NCBI GenBank assembly: GCA_016215705.1
Contig: JACRIR010000024.1
Location: forward strand, 1-48,998
Direction: 5' to 3'
Source: Candidatus Poribacteria bacterium
Lineage (GTDB): Bacteria; Abyssobacteria; SURF-5
Length of the DNA stretch: 48,998 nucleotides
Shown here: in pieces, positions 24,160 to 32,462 of the stretch
Position numbering within the stretch: the first letter of the stretch is position 1
Layout of the letters: each line of letters begins with the position of its first letter
The notes under the pieces: model-generated
The model's database searches: none
What the model was told of the DNA's origin: nothing
Seen by the model: only the letters and a program-made list of their open reading frames with translations
Made by a program: the position numbers and the translations under genes

Positions 24160-26169
24160 ATGAAAGCGGCAAGGAAGCTCCTTCCGACACTGCTACTCGG
24201 ACTGCTCGTCACAATGGTCGTCTCCGTTCCAGCGGTTGCGCAGAATGATCCCCTTGAGGACCTGAATAGCCGGCATTATCCATACGGCGCCGAGGGGCCG
24301 GACGGCTGGTACTATGGATGGTACGCTCGAGGAGGGGCCACGTTTTACGACGTGAACGGCGATGAAGGGCGTTTCCGTGAAGACAGGTTTATCAAGGACC
24401 AGCTTACCGGCGGCATCGAGCAACTCTCGTATTCAAAGGAAAACTGGAATGTCTCGGTTCGCGCAATCGTTCCGGACAATTACTCCGCCGATGCGCATTA
24501 CCTCAAGCCCGATGTATTCCGCCTGGACTTAGACTTCAGCAGGCATCGCAAATATTATGATCTCATCAGCGAAGCGTGGAATCCCGCTCCCGCGTTCTAC
24601 GGTTTGACCGATGATTTCGCAGAGGCCGGCGACGACGACCTGTTTGCCGACCGGACGGACCTCAACCTCGAGGGTCAGCTTTTGATTCCGGAGATTCCGA
24701 ACATCATACTTGGCTGGCATCATTGGGAACGCACCGGAGATGAAGCGCTCGCGCGCGGCGGCGACGCCATTTCGATTAGTCCTGACGTGCCGACCCGTGG
24801 CGCCATTCCCGTGACAAACGACCTCGACGGTAAGAGCGATACCGTGTACGCGGAAATCCCGGTGACCTTCCGCGAGAAGTACAATTTCAAGTTGCGGCAA
24901 GAATACGAGACTTTTCGTGACGACCAGCGTGCCGCAACCACAACTTTTTTTGACGGCGCCCCTATTGCGACGTCTGTGCACGATGACGAGCCTGAGTGGA
25001 GAGAGTTCAGGACGCTTTTTGTCTTTGACGGTTTTCTTACCGAAAACGTTTATGCGACTGCGAGCTATTACCACAGCGACCTCGAAAACGAATTCGAGCG
25101 GAACGAACTGGACCCGGGCAGCGCTTTTCAGACGTTCACGGACAACGACGTGGACAATGACCGCGTCAGCGACACTCTTACCCTTGGGCTTGTCGTGTTT
25201 AATATCGCCAAAGACCTGACGCTGCACACAAACTTCAGAGCGGAGAATTCGGATACCGATGGTGACAGCTTCGGCAACGAATTCGGGACACCGACCGTGA
25301 ACGCATCCGACACCGATGAGACGCGCCTCGGGGAATCCCTGACCCTCGTTTGGCAGGGCTTTTCCCATACGACCATTACCCTTGACGGAGAGTGGGAGCA
25401 ACGATCCCTTGACATAAAAGAAGTGGTTGAGAACGAATTTTCGAGGGACGCCAATATTGATCACGCGAAACAGCAATATACGTTCACAGTCGTGAATCGG
25501 CCGCGTCGCGACCTGAGGCTCACAGCGAGGTATCGCTTCAAGGACAACGATGAGAATTACGACGAAGATTTCGACCTGGAACCCGACGAATATCCAGGCA
25601 TACTCGGCGACCTGGAGCAGGATTCTCATGAAATCACTTTGAAGGGAGACTGGCAATTTCTTCCAACGTGGACAACGACGCTCGAATATCAGTTCAAGAG
25701 CGCAGATGGGCAGTTCGATATTCAGAATACCGAGGGACAAGAGTTGGACGTGCACAGGATCTCCGGAACAGTTTTCGGGACACCCACGGAGAGGCTGATT
25801 CTGACCGGCATGGTGGCATATGAGAACTTCCAACTGGACACGCCCACCGACGAGCCACCCGGCAACGAGTGGCAAGATGGAACAGGGGCGTATGACACGC
25901 ACTACGATTCATATGTGCTTTTTGGCAGAGCGAAATATGTGATAAGCGAGAAATGGTCCACGGATTTGTCGTATCAACACACAGAGAATACCGGCAGAGA
26001 CGTGAACAACAATCTCGACGAGGTCTGGGTTGGGGCCGATTACGAACTGGCCGAGGGCAAAACCTTGAGCGCGCGGTATGAGTTTTTCGACTTTGATGAC
26101 GGCTTAGGTGACGGCTTCGACGACTACGACGGACACGGAATCTATTTGGCCTTCGCTTGTCGGTTCTGA
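24160..26169 (+). CDS. MtrB/PioB-like outer-membrane beta-barrel, copy 1
   Basis: 669 residues from the ATG at 24160, with GAGGAGG at 24144-24150; a TTG-started frame from 24121 is less likely. The signal peptide is cleaved near VPAVA-QN. The mature part is a long run of alternating strands rich in Tyr, Asp and Arg (ENWNVSVRAIVPDNY, EKYNFKLRQEYETFRDD, QYTFTVVNRPRRDLRLTARYRFKDND) and ends in a C-terminal Phe, as outer-membrane barrels do. It resembles decahaem-associated porins of the MtrB/PioB type, which sheath the cytochrome. The N-terminal CxxC of Shewanella MtrB is missing; the only mature cysteine is in the last strand (FACRF). Partner: the heptahaem lipoprotein just upstream. Confidence 0.82.
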   Translation: MKAARKLLPTLLLGLLVTMVVSVPAVAQNDPLEDLNSRHYPYGAEGPDGWYYGWYARGGATFYDVNGDEGRFREDRFIKDQLTGGIEQLSYSKENWNVSVRAIVPDNYSADAHYLKPDVFRLDLDFSRHRKYYDLISEAWNPAPAFYGLTDDFAEAGDDDLFADRTDLNLEGQLLIPEIPNIILGWHHWERTGDEALARGGDAISISPDVPTRGAIPVTNDLDGKSDTVYAEIPVTFREKYNFKLRQEYETFRDDQRAATTTFFDGAPIATSVHDDEPEWREFRTLFVFDGFLTENVYATASYYHSDLENEFERNELDPGSAFQTFTDNDVDNDRVSDTLTLGLVVFNIAKDLTLHTNFRAENSDTDGDSFGNEFGTPTVNASDTDETRLGESLTLVWQGFSHTTITLDGEWEQRSLDIKEVVENEFSRDANIDHAKQQYTFTVVNRPRRDLRLTARYRFKDNDENYDEDFDLEPDEYPGILGDLEQDSHEITLKGDWQFLPTWTTTLEYQFKSADGQFDIQNTEGQELDVHRISGTVFGTPTERLILTGMVAYENFQLDTPTDEPPGNEWQDGTGAYDTHYDSYVLFGRAKYVISEKWSTDLSYQHTENTGRDVNNNLDEVWVGADYELAEGKTLSARYEFFDFDDGLGDGFDDYDGHGIYLAFACRF

Positions 26170-26191
26170 GGCTGGCGAGAATGGAGGGTGT

Positions 26192-26225
26192 AAATCCCCC
26201 CTTCCCCCCTTTGCAAAAGGGGGTC
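26192..26225. repeat. CCCCCTTTGCAAAAGGGGG inverted repeat
   Basis: An imperfect relative of the 46-bp palindrome at 12302-12347. It lies 23 bp after the first barrel gene and could act as a terminator. The rest of the gap to 26717 contains no gene I can support. Confidence 0.6.
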
Positions 26226-26717
26226 ACAATGGAGCCTTTGGAAACGGGGGGCGTATAGGTGCGAATTTACTCGCAGAGGCAATGTGAAAAAAAGGCCGCA
26301 GATTCTATGCGAAGAAACTCGCACCCACAGAAGTCTGGGCCAATTTGCCGGTCGCAGGACAATCTCATATAGGGTGATTTGACCGAGAGGGTGCGTGATT
26401 TCACCTCCGCTGAGGGTTCGAACTCACACACTCAAGAGCGAGGTACGCGGCGCTGTCGCGAGGTCAGGCTGTGTGTGAGCTTATCCTCTGGGTTAGCCTG
26501 TGCCATCAAAGGAAACTTTATTTCAGCGCTTGAGATGGTGGCAGGTGAACCTGGCAAACTTTACCTTCCACATATACAATAGGCTCAACTGCGCATTCTG
26601 TTCAAACGTTCATCAAGCAATTGGCATGTGGATTGCTCAACCTTGCGCGGCAAGATCAGTGCATCCTCCGGCGACATTCCCATAAAAAGGCTTCAGTTGG
26701 ACAAATGAACATTTCTC

Positions 26718-26747
26718 TTGACACCAAACGGTTGTTCATGGTATATA
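26718..26747 (+). promoter_or_regulatory. Promoter of conduit operon 2
   Basis: TTGACA at 26718-26723, an 18-bp spacer and TATATA at 26742-26747. It gives the second copy a transcript of its own, with a leader of about 190 nt before the ATG at 26942. Confidence 0.6.
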
Positions 26748-26795
26748 TCAATATACGATATCCAAATACGATATCAATGCAAGATATGAATTGCC
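26744..26795. repeat. Four 13-bp iterons (GATATC/AAATAC) at the promoter
   Basis: Units begin at 26744 (TATATCAATATAC), 26757 (GATATCCAAATAC), 26770 (GATATCAATGCAA) and 26783 (GATATGAATTGCC), with a strict 13-bp step. They overlap the -10 box and cover the start region, so a regulator binding cooperatively here is plausible. Nothing similar precedes operon 1. Confidence 0.65.
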
Positions 26796-26941
26796 TGGGA
26801 GGAGGTGAGAAGAAGAATCCACACACTGAATCCCCGCCTGGTTTTTTCAACAAACACACCCCAATATCTTATTCGTCTGTATCTTCGTGTCGCTCAATTT
26901 TCTGAGAACAGAACTGCTTAGACCTAGGAAAGGGTACCCAT

Positions 26942-27730
26942 ATGCCAAAGGTCCGCTGGATAGTGAGGATATTGGTGATTGGCTTCTTGGGTTCCGCTCT
27001 TATCTTGTCCTGCCAAACGACCTCGCCCCAGATGCAAATGAGTCTTGCCGGTCCAATGATCAAGGGGGCGGAGTATGCGGGGGTGGAATCCTGTGAGGCA
27101 TGTCATCCGGAGCAAGTTAAGCGATTCAAACTGACTTCTCATTTTGGAACGAGCGTGCAGGAGGGAGAACAGGCCAAGGGAGAAGCATGTGAGTCTTGCC
27201 ACGGCGCGGGAAGCTTGCATGTTGAGGCGGGCGGCGACCCGAGCAAGATCGTGAGATATTCGGCCGAGCGCTGTTTCACTTGTCATGTCGATATACGGGG
27301 CAAGTTCCAGCTTCAGTTTCATCATCCCGTACCGGAGAAATGGATGAGTTGTACAGACTGTCACAATCCGCACGGGGAAGACGTGAGAGCATGGTCGGCT
27401 GTGTCGGTCCTGCGGCCGGGAGAAATCTGTTTCAGGTGTCATAAAGAGCAAAAAGGGCCGTTTGTTTTTGAACATGATCCGCTGCGCGATGGGTGTCAAG
27501 TATGTCATGACCCGCACGGGTCAGTGTTTGACAGGTTGCTTATCGCCAACCAGACGGTTCTTTGCATCCGATGCCATTGGGAGCCAGCCACAAACACGGC
27601 GGCGGGTAGTTTCGGAGGCGTCGCGCATGGGGCCGGCGGCGGCAACTTCTTCATAGGCCAAGGGGAGGAATGCGTTGATCATCATCGGGCTCCTCATGGC
27701 TCCAACATCTGGCGCACATTCAACAGGTAA
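26942..27730 (+). CDS. Heptahaem c-type cytochrome lipoprotein (DmsE/MtrA-like), copy 2
   Basis: 262 residues, AGGAAAGGG before the ATG. It is a close paralogue of the 23316 protein throughout: the same signal peptide and lipobox (LILSC, Cys24), the same seven CxxCH sites (CEACH, CESCH, CFTCH, CTDCH, CFRCH, CQVCH, CIRCH), and the same altered eighth site CVDHH in ECVDHHRAPHGSN. Differences concentrate before that eighth site, where this copy has a glycine-rich insert (GVAHGAGGGNFFIGQGEE). The second barrel gene follows 61 bp downstream. Retention of the altered site in both copies suggests it is functional. Predicted as an outer-membrane lipoprotein relay within the second conduit. Confidence 0.9.
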   Translation: MPKVRWIVRILVIGFLGSALILSCQTTSPQMQMSLAGPMIKGAEYAGVESCEACHPEQVKRFKLTSHFGTSVQEGEQAKGEACESCHGAGSLHVEAGGDPSKIVRYSAERCFTCHVDIRGKFQLQFHHPVPEKWMSCTDCHNPHGEDVRAWSAVSVLRPGEICFRCHKEQKGPFVFEHDPLRDGCQVCHDPHGSVFDRLLIANQTVLCIRCHWEPATNTAAGSFGGVAHGAGGGNFFIGQGEECVDHHRAPHGSNIWRTFNR

Positions 27731-27791
27731 CTAACGGCACGAATCCGGTGGTCACTGCAAACGCCGGAGCGTAGTGAGGAGGATTTCTGGT

Positions 27792-29891
27792 ATGAAATCT
27801 GCCAAGACGCTAATTCCGGCCTTAGTTGCCGGAATAATGGTGGCGCTGGCCATCTCTTCTATTGCCATTGCGCAGGGAGACCCACTTGAGGACCTGAACA
27901 ATTGGTACTACCCCTATGGGCAACAAGAAGAGATGGGCTGGTATTACGGCTGGTACGCACGAGGCGGCGCAACGTACTACGACGTGGAGGGAGATGACGG
28001 ACGCTTCCGACATGACAAATACATCGACGACCAGCTCACCGGTGGGATCGAACAGCTCTCATACAATCAGGAGAACTGGGACGTTTCGGTGCGAGCTGTC
28101 GTTGAGGATGACATTGCCGCAAGGGTTCATTACCTCAAACCTGAAGTATTCCGGATGGACTTTGATTTCCGCAAACTCCGAAGATACTACGATATTTCGG
28201 ATGATCCATGGGACCCAATCGCATACGGCTTTGACTCGGAGCGGCAGGTATTCCCGAGCGACGACAATACGTATGCCGACCGAGTCGACATGAACCTGGA
28301 AGGTCAATTGCTGATCCCCGAGATTCCCCATCTGATCCTCGGATGGCATCATTGGGAACGGTTTGGTGAAGAAGTGCTGGTTCGAGGCGAGCGGGTGCGC
28401 GTAACAGGCGACGTTCTGCCGAGGCAACGTGTCACGCCCGCCGTATCGGATTTGGACGGAAAGAGCGACACACTGTATGCAGAACTGCCGTTTACCATCC
28501 AGGAGAAATACAACTTCAAATTGCGTCAGGAATATGAGGCATACAGGGACGATCAGCTCATCTTATTCACCAGGTTTCTTAACGGGGACCCGGAACAGGA
28601 GCGAATTTTTGACGATGAGCCGGAATTCGACGAGTTTCGCACGCTGTTCAGTTTCGATAGTTTTCTCACCGACGGCATATACGTGAGCGCAAACTACTAT
28701 CACAGCGATTTGGAAAACCGGTTCGCGCGCGACGAAACCCGCAACAACTTCCCGGGACCGACGACGGATGTGTTTTTTGTTGACACGGATGTTGATAACG
28801 ATCGCGTAAGCGACGTGCTCGCGCTGGGCATAGTGTTCCTCGACCTATTGAAAGACACGAGGCTCAACGCGAATTTCAGAGTGGAACAGTCCGACACCGA
28901 TGGCAATAGCACCGGGTTCGAGGTTGTCGAAGCTACCGGCGCACGTATTCCACACACTCAAGACACGGGTCTGGACGAGACCCGGTTTGGTGAGTCAGTT
29001 GGAATTGTATGGAAAGGGATGGAAAACACGACGGTGGCGCTCGAGGGCATGTGGGAACAGCGGTTCCTGGACGTCGATGAGAATGACGATGTAACACAGC
29101 ATGAGCTCAGCGCCGCCCCGTTCTTCGGGCCCGACTCTTTCATACGCGACACCGACGTCGACCACCTCAAGCAACAGTATACTTTCACGGTCGTCAATCG
29201 GCCCCGCAGGGATATCAAGCTGACCGCTCGATATCGTTTCAAGGACAATGATGAAGACTACGACGATAACGTTGACCTCGAGCTCGGGGACCCAACACCC
29301 GCCGTGGAGAACTATCCCGGCGTTCTTGGCGACCTGGAACAGCAGACGCACGAGATAACACTCAAGGGTGACTGGCATTTTCTGCCGGCATGGACGGCCT
29401 CTGCGCAGTACCAGTTTGAAGACAGCGACGGCGAATTCGATATCCAGGATACAGAAGGCCAGAAACTACAATCGCACCGCGTGTCGGGAACCATTTACGG
29501 AAGCCCGATGCAACGACTGATGCTCACTGGCATGGCAATGTATGAGAACTTCCAGTTGGATACGCCCACCGATGCGCCGGCCGGAACCACTTGGGCCGAC
29601 GGCACGGGCGCGTATGATCTCAGCTATGACTCATATGTGCTTTTTGCCAGCAGCGACTATGTGATAAACGAAAAATGGTCGACGAATCTGTCTTATCAGC
29701 TTACCCTGAATACAGGGAAAGACGTGGATAACCGTTTGGATGAAGTATGGGTAGGCGCAGAATACAAGCTTGCGGAGAACAAGACCGTCAGCGCTCGTTA
29801 TGAGTTCTTCGACTTTGACGACGAATTCGGCGATGGATTCAACGACTACCAGGGGCACGGCATCTATTTGGCGCTTGCCTATAGGTTCTAG
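27792..29891 (+). CDS. MtrB/PioB-like outer-membrane beta-barrel, copy 2
   Basis: 699 residues from the ATG at 27792, with GAGGAGG at 27776-27782. The signal peptide ends near ISSIAIA-QG. It is paralogous to the 24160 barrel from the N-terminal DPLEDLN and GWYYGWYARGGAT motifs to the C-terminal GHGIYLALAYRF. The strand QQYTFTVVNRPRRD is identical in both. It is about 30 residues longer, with extra residues in predicted loops (for example EVVEATGARIPHTQDTG and the stretch before FIRDTDVDHLKQQ). There is no cysteine in the mature protein. Aspartate-rich loops (DNDEDYDDNVDLE) could bind calcium or metal ions. No surface multihaem cytochrome of MtrC/OmcA type is encoded nearby, so the outer partner is unknown. 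Confidence 0.82.
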   Translation: MKSAKTLIPALVAGIMVALAISSIAIAQGDPLEDLNNWYYPYGQQEEMGWYYGWYARGGATYYDVEGDDGRFRHDKYIDDQLTGGIEQLSYNQENWDVSVRAVVEDDIAARVHYLKPEVFRMDFDFRKLRRYYDISDDPWDPIAYGFDSERQVFPSDDNTYADRVDMNLEGQLLIPEIPHLILGWHHWERFGEEVLVRGERVRVTGDVLPRQRVTPAVSDLDGKSDTLYAELPFTIQEKYNFKLRQEYEAYRDDQLILFTRFLNGDPEQERIFDDEPEFDEFRTLFSFDSFLTDGIYVSANYYHSDLENRFARDETRNNFPGPTTDVFFVDTDVDNDRVSDVLALGIVFLDLLKDTRLNANFRVEQSDTDGNSTGFEVVEATGARIPHTQDTGLDETRFGESVGIVWKGMENTTVALEGMWEQRFLDVDENDDVTQHELSAAPFFGPDSFIRDTDVDHLKQQYTFTVVNRPRRDIKLTARYRFKDNDEDYDDNVDLELGDPTPAVENYPGVLGDLEQQTHEITLKGDWHFLPAWTASAQYQFEDSDGEFDIQDTEGQKLQSHRVSGTIYGSPMQRLMLTGMAMYENFQLDTPTDAPAGTTWADGTGAYDLSYDSYVLFASSDYVINEKWSTNLSYQLTLNTGKDVDNRLDEVWVGAEYKLAENKTVSARYEFFDFDDEFGDGFNDYQGHGIYLALAYRF

Positions 29892-29987
29892 TGTGCCGCC
29901 ACAATCGAATTTGCGGGTATGAGCGCGGCTTTGTCGAGACGCTGAGCTCATATTACTGTGGCAGAGCAACCTTGGCTAAAACTGAAG

Positions 29988-30022
29988 ACAGGGACAGACC
30001 CGAAGTATGAGTCTGTCCCTGT
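29988..30022. repeat. Hairpin ACAGGGACAGAC / GTCTGTCCCTGT
   Basis: A perfect 12-bp stem with an 11-nt loop, followed by TTTCTGT, located 97 bp after the second barrel gene. It probably works as that operon's terminator. The GGGACA theme recalls the other hairpin family but loop and arms differ. Confidence 0.65.
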
Positions 30023-30087
30023 TTCTGTCTGGTCGGTTTCAGCTTTTTTCTTGCCGCTAAGTATCTCAACTGGTAGAATAGGGGTTT

Positions 30088-31446
30088 ATGTGGCAAAGGA
30101 TTGACAGAAAACTGCGGTCTCCGATACTGACAGTCACACTAATTTGCGTCATTGGGCTCGCTTCCATTATCGGAACCGTCCCGACGCAGATTCTGCGGAA
30201 GAGTGAAAACGCCGCCGTTATCTACGAACTGCTTCGCGCCGTCGGAGCGGACCATCTTTATGGGACGTGGTGGTACTTGTCGCTGCTCGTGTTCCTCGCG
30301 TTCTTAATGACATACTGCTCGTTGCGAGGACTACCCTCGATAATCAGGACATTCAGCTTCATCCCCGATGCTTCGGCTTGGCCGAACCGAGAAGAAGGGG
30401 AGAAACATTCGTTAGCATTGTCCAATGATTCCGAGAGCTCGGCCCGCGAGAGAATCAGTCGCATTTTGAAAGACAATGGATATCATCTTCGCTCGGTTTC
30501 TCATACCGGCGAGGACACCTCCATCGTGTTCGAGAAGGGACGAGCAGGAGTTTTGGGGCCGCCGCTCGTGCATTTCGGACTGGTTGTCGTTTTTATCGGC
30601 GGGCTCATTACGTACAAATTCGGTTCGGCCTCCGAGATCAATATTGGCGAAGGCGAATCCTATGCCGTCCCCGGAACGGAGATGACTACCCGGCTTGAAA
30701 AATTCTCGATTATTCACCATCCCGGCACACGCGAACCAGAAGAGTATGTCAGTTCTCTAATGGTAAAAGATAAGTCGGGTCAGCCGGTGTGGCATCTGTT
30801 GCGCGTAAATCAGCCGCTCAATCTTTCCGGAATCAGCCTGTACCAGATGCGTTATCGACCAGAAGTCCGACACATCAGACTTGCGGCTTTCGAGCCGGGG
30901 AAGCGATCCTCCATTGGAATCGTTGACCTTGTTCCTGGCAAGAAGGCTGAATTGCCGGCGCAAAACCTTGCAGTCAGACTGGAGGAAATCATCCCGGATT
31001 TTGTCGTTGACTCGAAGAACAATGTGTCCTCGCGAAGTCAATATTTCCTGAATCCGGCCGCCAGAATTTCTCTTCTTCCGTCTTTTCAAGGAGCAGAGCC
31101 GATATGGACCGGTTGGGCATTCAAGGGGATGTTCCCGGCTCACAACTCGCCCGAGCCCCCGCTGCTTTTTGTGATTGAGCGCGTGAGCCTGAAATACTAT
31201 TCCGGAATCAAGATAGTGAGAGACCCGGGCGGTCCCGTGGCTTATCTTGGTTTCGCGTTCCTCGTAGGGGGAACGTTTCTTACCTGTTACGTATTTCGGC
31301 GTTTTGTCCGCCTCGACTTTGGCGCCGATACTCCGAATGAGTGCGGCTGCGTAACAGTCTCGGGATATAGTTTGAAGAACCGGCCCGATTTTGCGAATGA
31401 ACTACAAGGGTTGATGGTCCGGTTGCGCAAGGGACAAGAGGTATGA
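30088..31446 (+). CDS. resB: Cytochrome c biogenesis protein ResB/Ccs1
   Basis: 452 residues, with TAGGGG before the ATG. Three N-terminal membrane helices are visible (PILTVTLICVIGLASIIGTVP; YLSLLVFLAFLMTYCSL; PPLVHFGLVVVFIGGLITY). A large extracytoplasmic domain with INIGEGESYAVPGTEM, LRVNQPLNLSGISLYQMRY and GWAFKGMFPAH follows, and the last helix is VAYLGFAFLVGGTFLTCYVF. This is the ResB/Ccs1 family, which with CcsA forms the System II haem ligation complex. It overlaps ccsA by 4 bp (ATGA). Placement directly after two multihaem cytochrome operons suggests they are its main clients. Confidence 0.93.
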   Translation: MWQRIDRKLRSPILTVTLICVIGLASIIGTVPTQILRKSENAAVIYELLRAVGADHLYGTWWYLSLLVFLAFLMTYCSLRGLPSIIRTFSFIPDASAWPNREEGEKHSLALSNDSESSARERISRILKDNGYHLRSVSHTGEDTSIVFEKGRAGVLGPPLVHFGLVVVFIGGLITYKFGSASEINIGEGESYAVPGTEMTTRLEKFSIIHHPGTREPEEYVSSLMVKDKSGQPVWHLLRVNQPLNLSGISLYQMRYRPEVRHIRLAAFEPGKRSSIGIVDLVPGKKAELPAQNLAVRLEEIIPDFVVDSKNNVSSRSQYFLNPAARISLLPSFQGAEPIWTGWAFKGMFPAHNSPEPPLLFVIERVSLKYYSGIKIVRDPGGPVAYLGFAFLVGGTFLTCYVFRRFVRLDFGADTPNECGCVTVSGYSLKNRPDFANELQGLMVRLRKGQEV

Positions 31447-32312
31447 ACTCCACTATTTGGCTTGGGGTTGTGCAACTCGTTTATTTTGCCGGGAGCATCC
31501 TATTTTTTCTGGCGGCTTACTCGAGACGTGGGTGGCTGTTGAGGGCTGCGGCAATCTCGGGCCTGGGCGGCGCCACCGTCCAACTCGGATTCATTGTTCA
31601 TCGCGGCATGCTTGCTCGCCGATTGCCGATAACAAACACGTATGAAACGCTCGTGCTTTTCTCTCTGCTCTTGATGGTTTCCTACTTAGTGGCTTACAGG
31701 AGATACGGCATCCCTGCGCTTGGAGGATTCGCGAGTCTTGTCGCCGCCGCCATGCTTTCTGCGTGTTCGCTGATGTCATCTGAGATAGAGCCGCTCCTCC
31801 CCTCGCTCAAGAGCAACTGGCTGTTGTTTCATGTTCTCGCCTCTTTTCTTGGGTATGCCGCCTTCGGGCTCGCATTCGCGTCAGCAACAACCTATCTCAT
31901 ATTGGAGTTGGGGCTGGCGCGCATGCTTGGATTCAGGGCCTACATTCACCCTGCGTCTGCGAACGAGTTGGCTCAGACCCCGCCGGAGAAAGGATCGGAC
32001 AATTTGGCGATACCGGACTTTCTCGACTGGTTCACGTACCGGGCCATCGCATTCGGGTTTCCGCTGCTTACACTGGGAATTGTGACTGGGGCAATCTGGG
32101 CCGATGCATGCTGGGGAAGCTACTGGAATTGGGACCCGAAAGAGACATGGTCGTTCATAACGTGGTTCATCTACGCCGGCTGTCTCCACATGAGATTCGC
32201 CGGAATGCGGGGAAGAACCTCGGCGATAATGGCCGTAATCGGATTCGGGTGTGTCATTTTCACTTACTTCGGCGTGAACTACTGGCTTGCCGGTCTGCAT
32301 GCGTACGCGTAA
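31443..32312 (+). CDS. ccsA: Cytochrome c biogenesis protein CcsA/ResC (haem channel)
   Basis: 289 residues with about eight hydrophobic segments. The family signature WGSYWNWDPKETWSFITWFIYAGCLHMRFAG, the tryptophan-rich haem-handling WWD motif, is at about 222-252. It continues with FGCVIFTYFGVNYWLAGLHAYA at the end. CcsA moves haem to the outer face of the cytoplasmic membrane and, with ResB, attaches it to CxxCH cysteines. It is translationally coupled to resB (stop and start overlap). In this window System II would have to cope with the altered CVDHH site of the two cytochromes. Confidence 0.95.
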   Translation: MNSTIWLGVVQLVYFAGSILFFLAAYSRRGWLLRAAAISGLGGATVQLGFIVHRGMLARRLPITNTYETLVLFSLLLMVSYLVAYRRYGIPALGGFASLVAAAMLSACSLMSSEIEPLLPSLKSNWLLFHVLASFLGYAAFGLAFASATTYLILELGLARMLGFRAYIHPASANELAQTPPEKGSDNLAIPDFLDWFTYRAIAFGFPLLTLGIVTGAIWADACWGSYWNWDPKETWSFITWFIYAGCLHMRFAGMRGRTSAIMAVIGFGCVIFTYFGVNYWLAGLHAYA

Positions 32313-32462
32313 GACAGGCCTTCTCGATTTTTCTCTGTCCATCTGCTAAAATAAATCCGCCATTCATAGTCTCGACGTCGGTTTTGTGGAATGTTGGTCG
32401 GACCTGCCGATGACAAGTCCTTGAATGTCACCGCGGCCTTATGCCGTAAGGAGAGAAGAAGC

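Noticed and set aside
26367-26434. tRNA-like segment with a GGTTCGAAC T-loop
   Set aside because: No 7-bp acceptor stem, no proper 5-bp T-stem and no anticodon arm of normal size can be formed on either strand.
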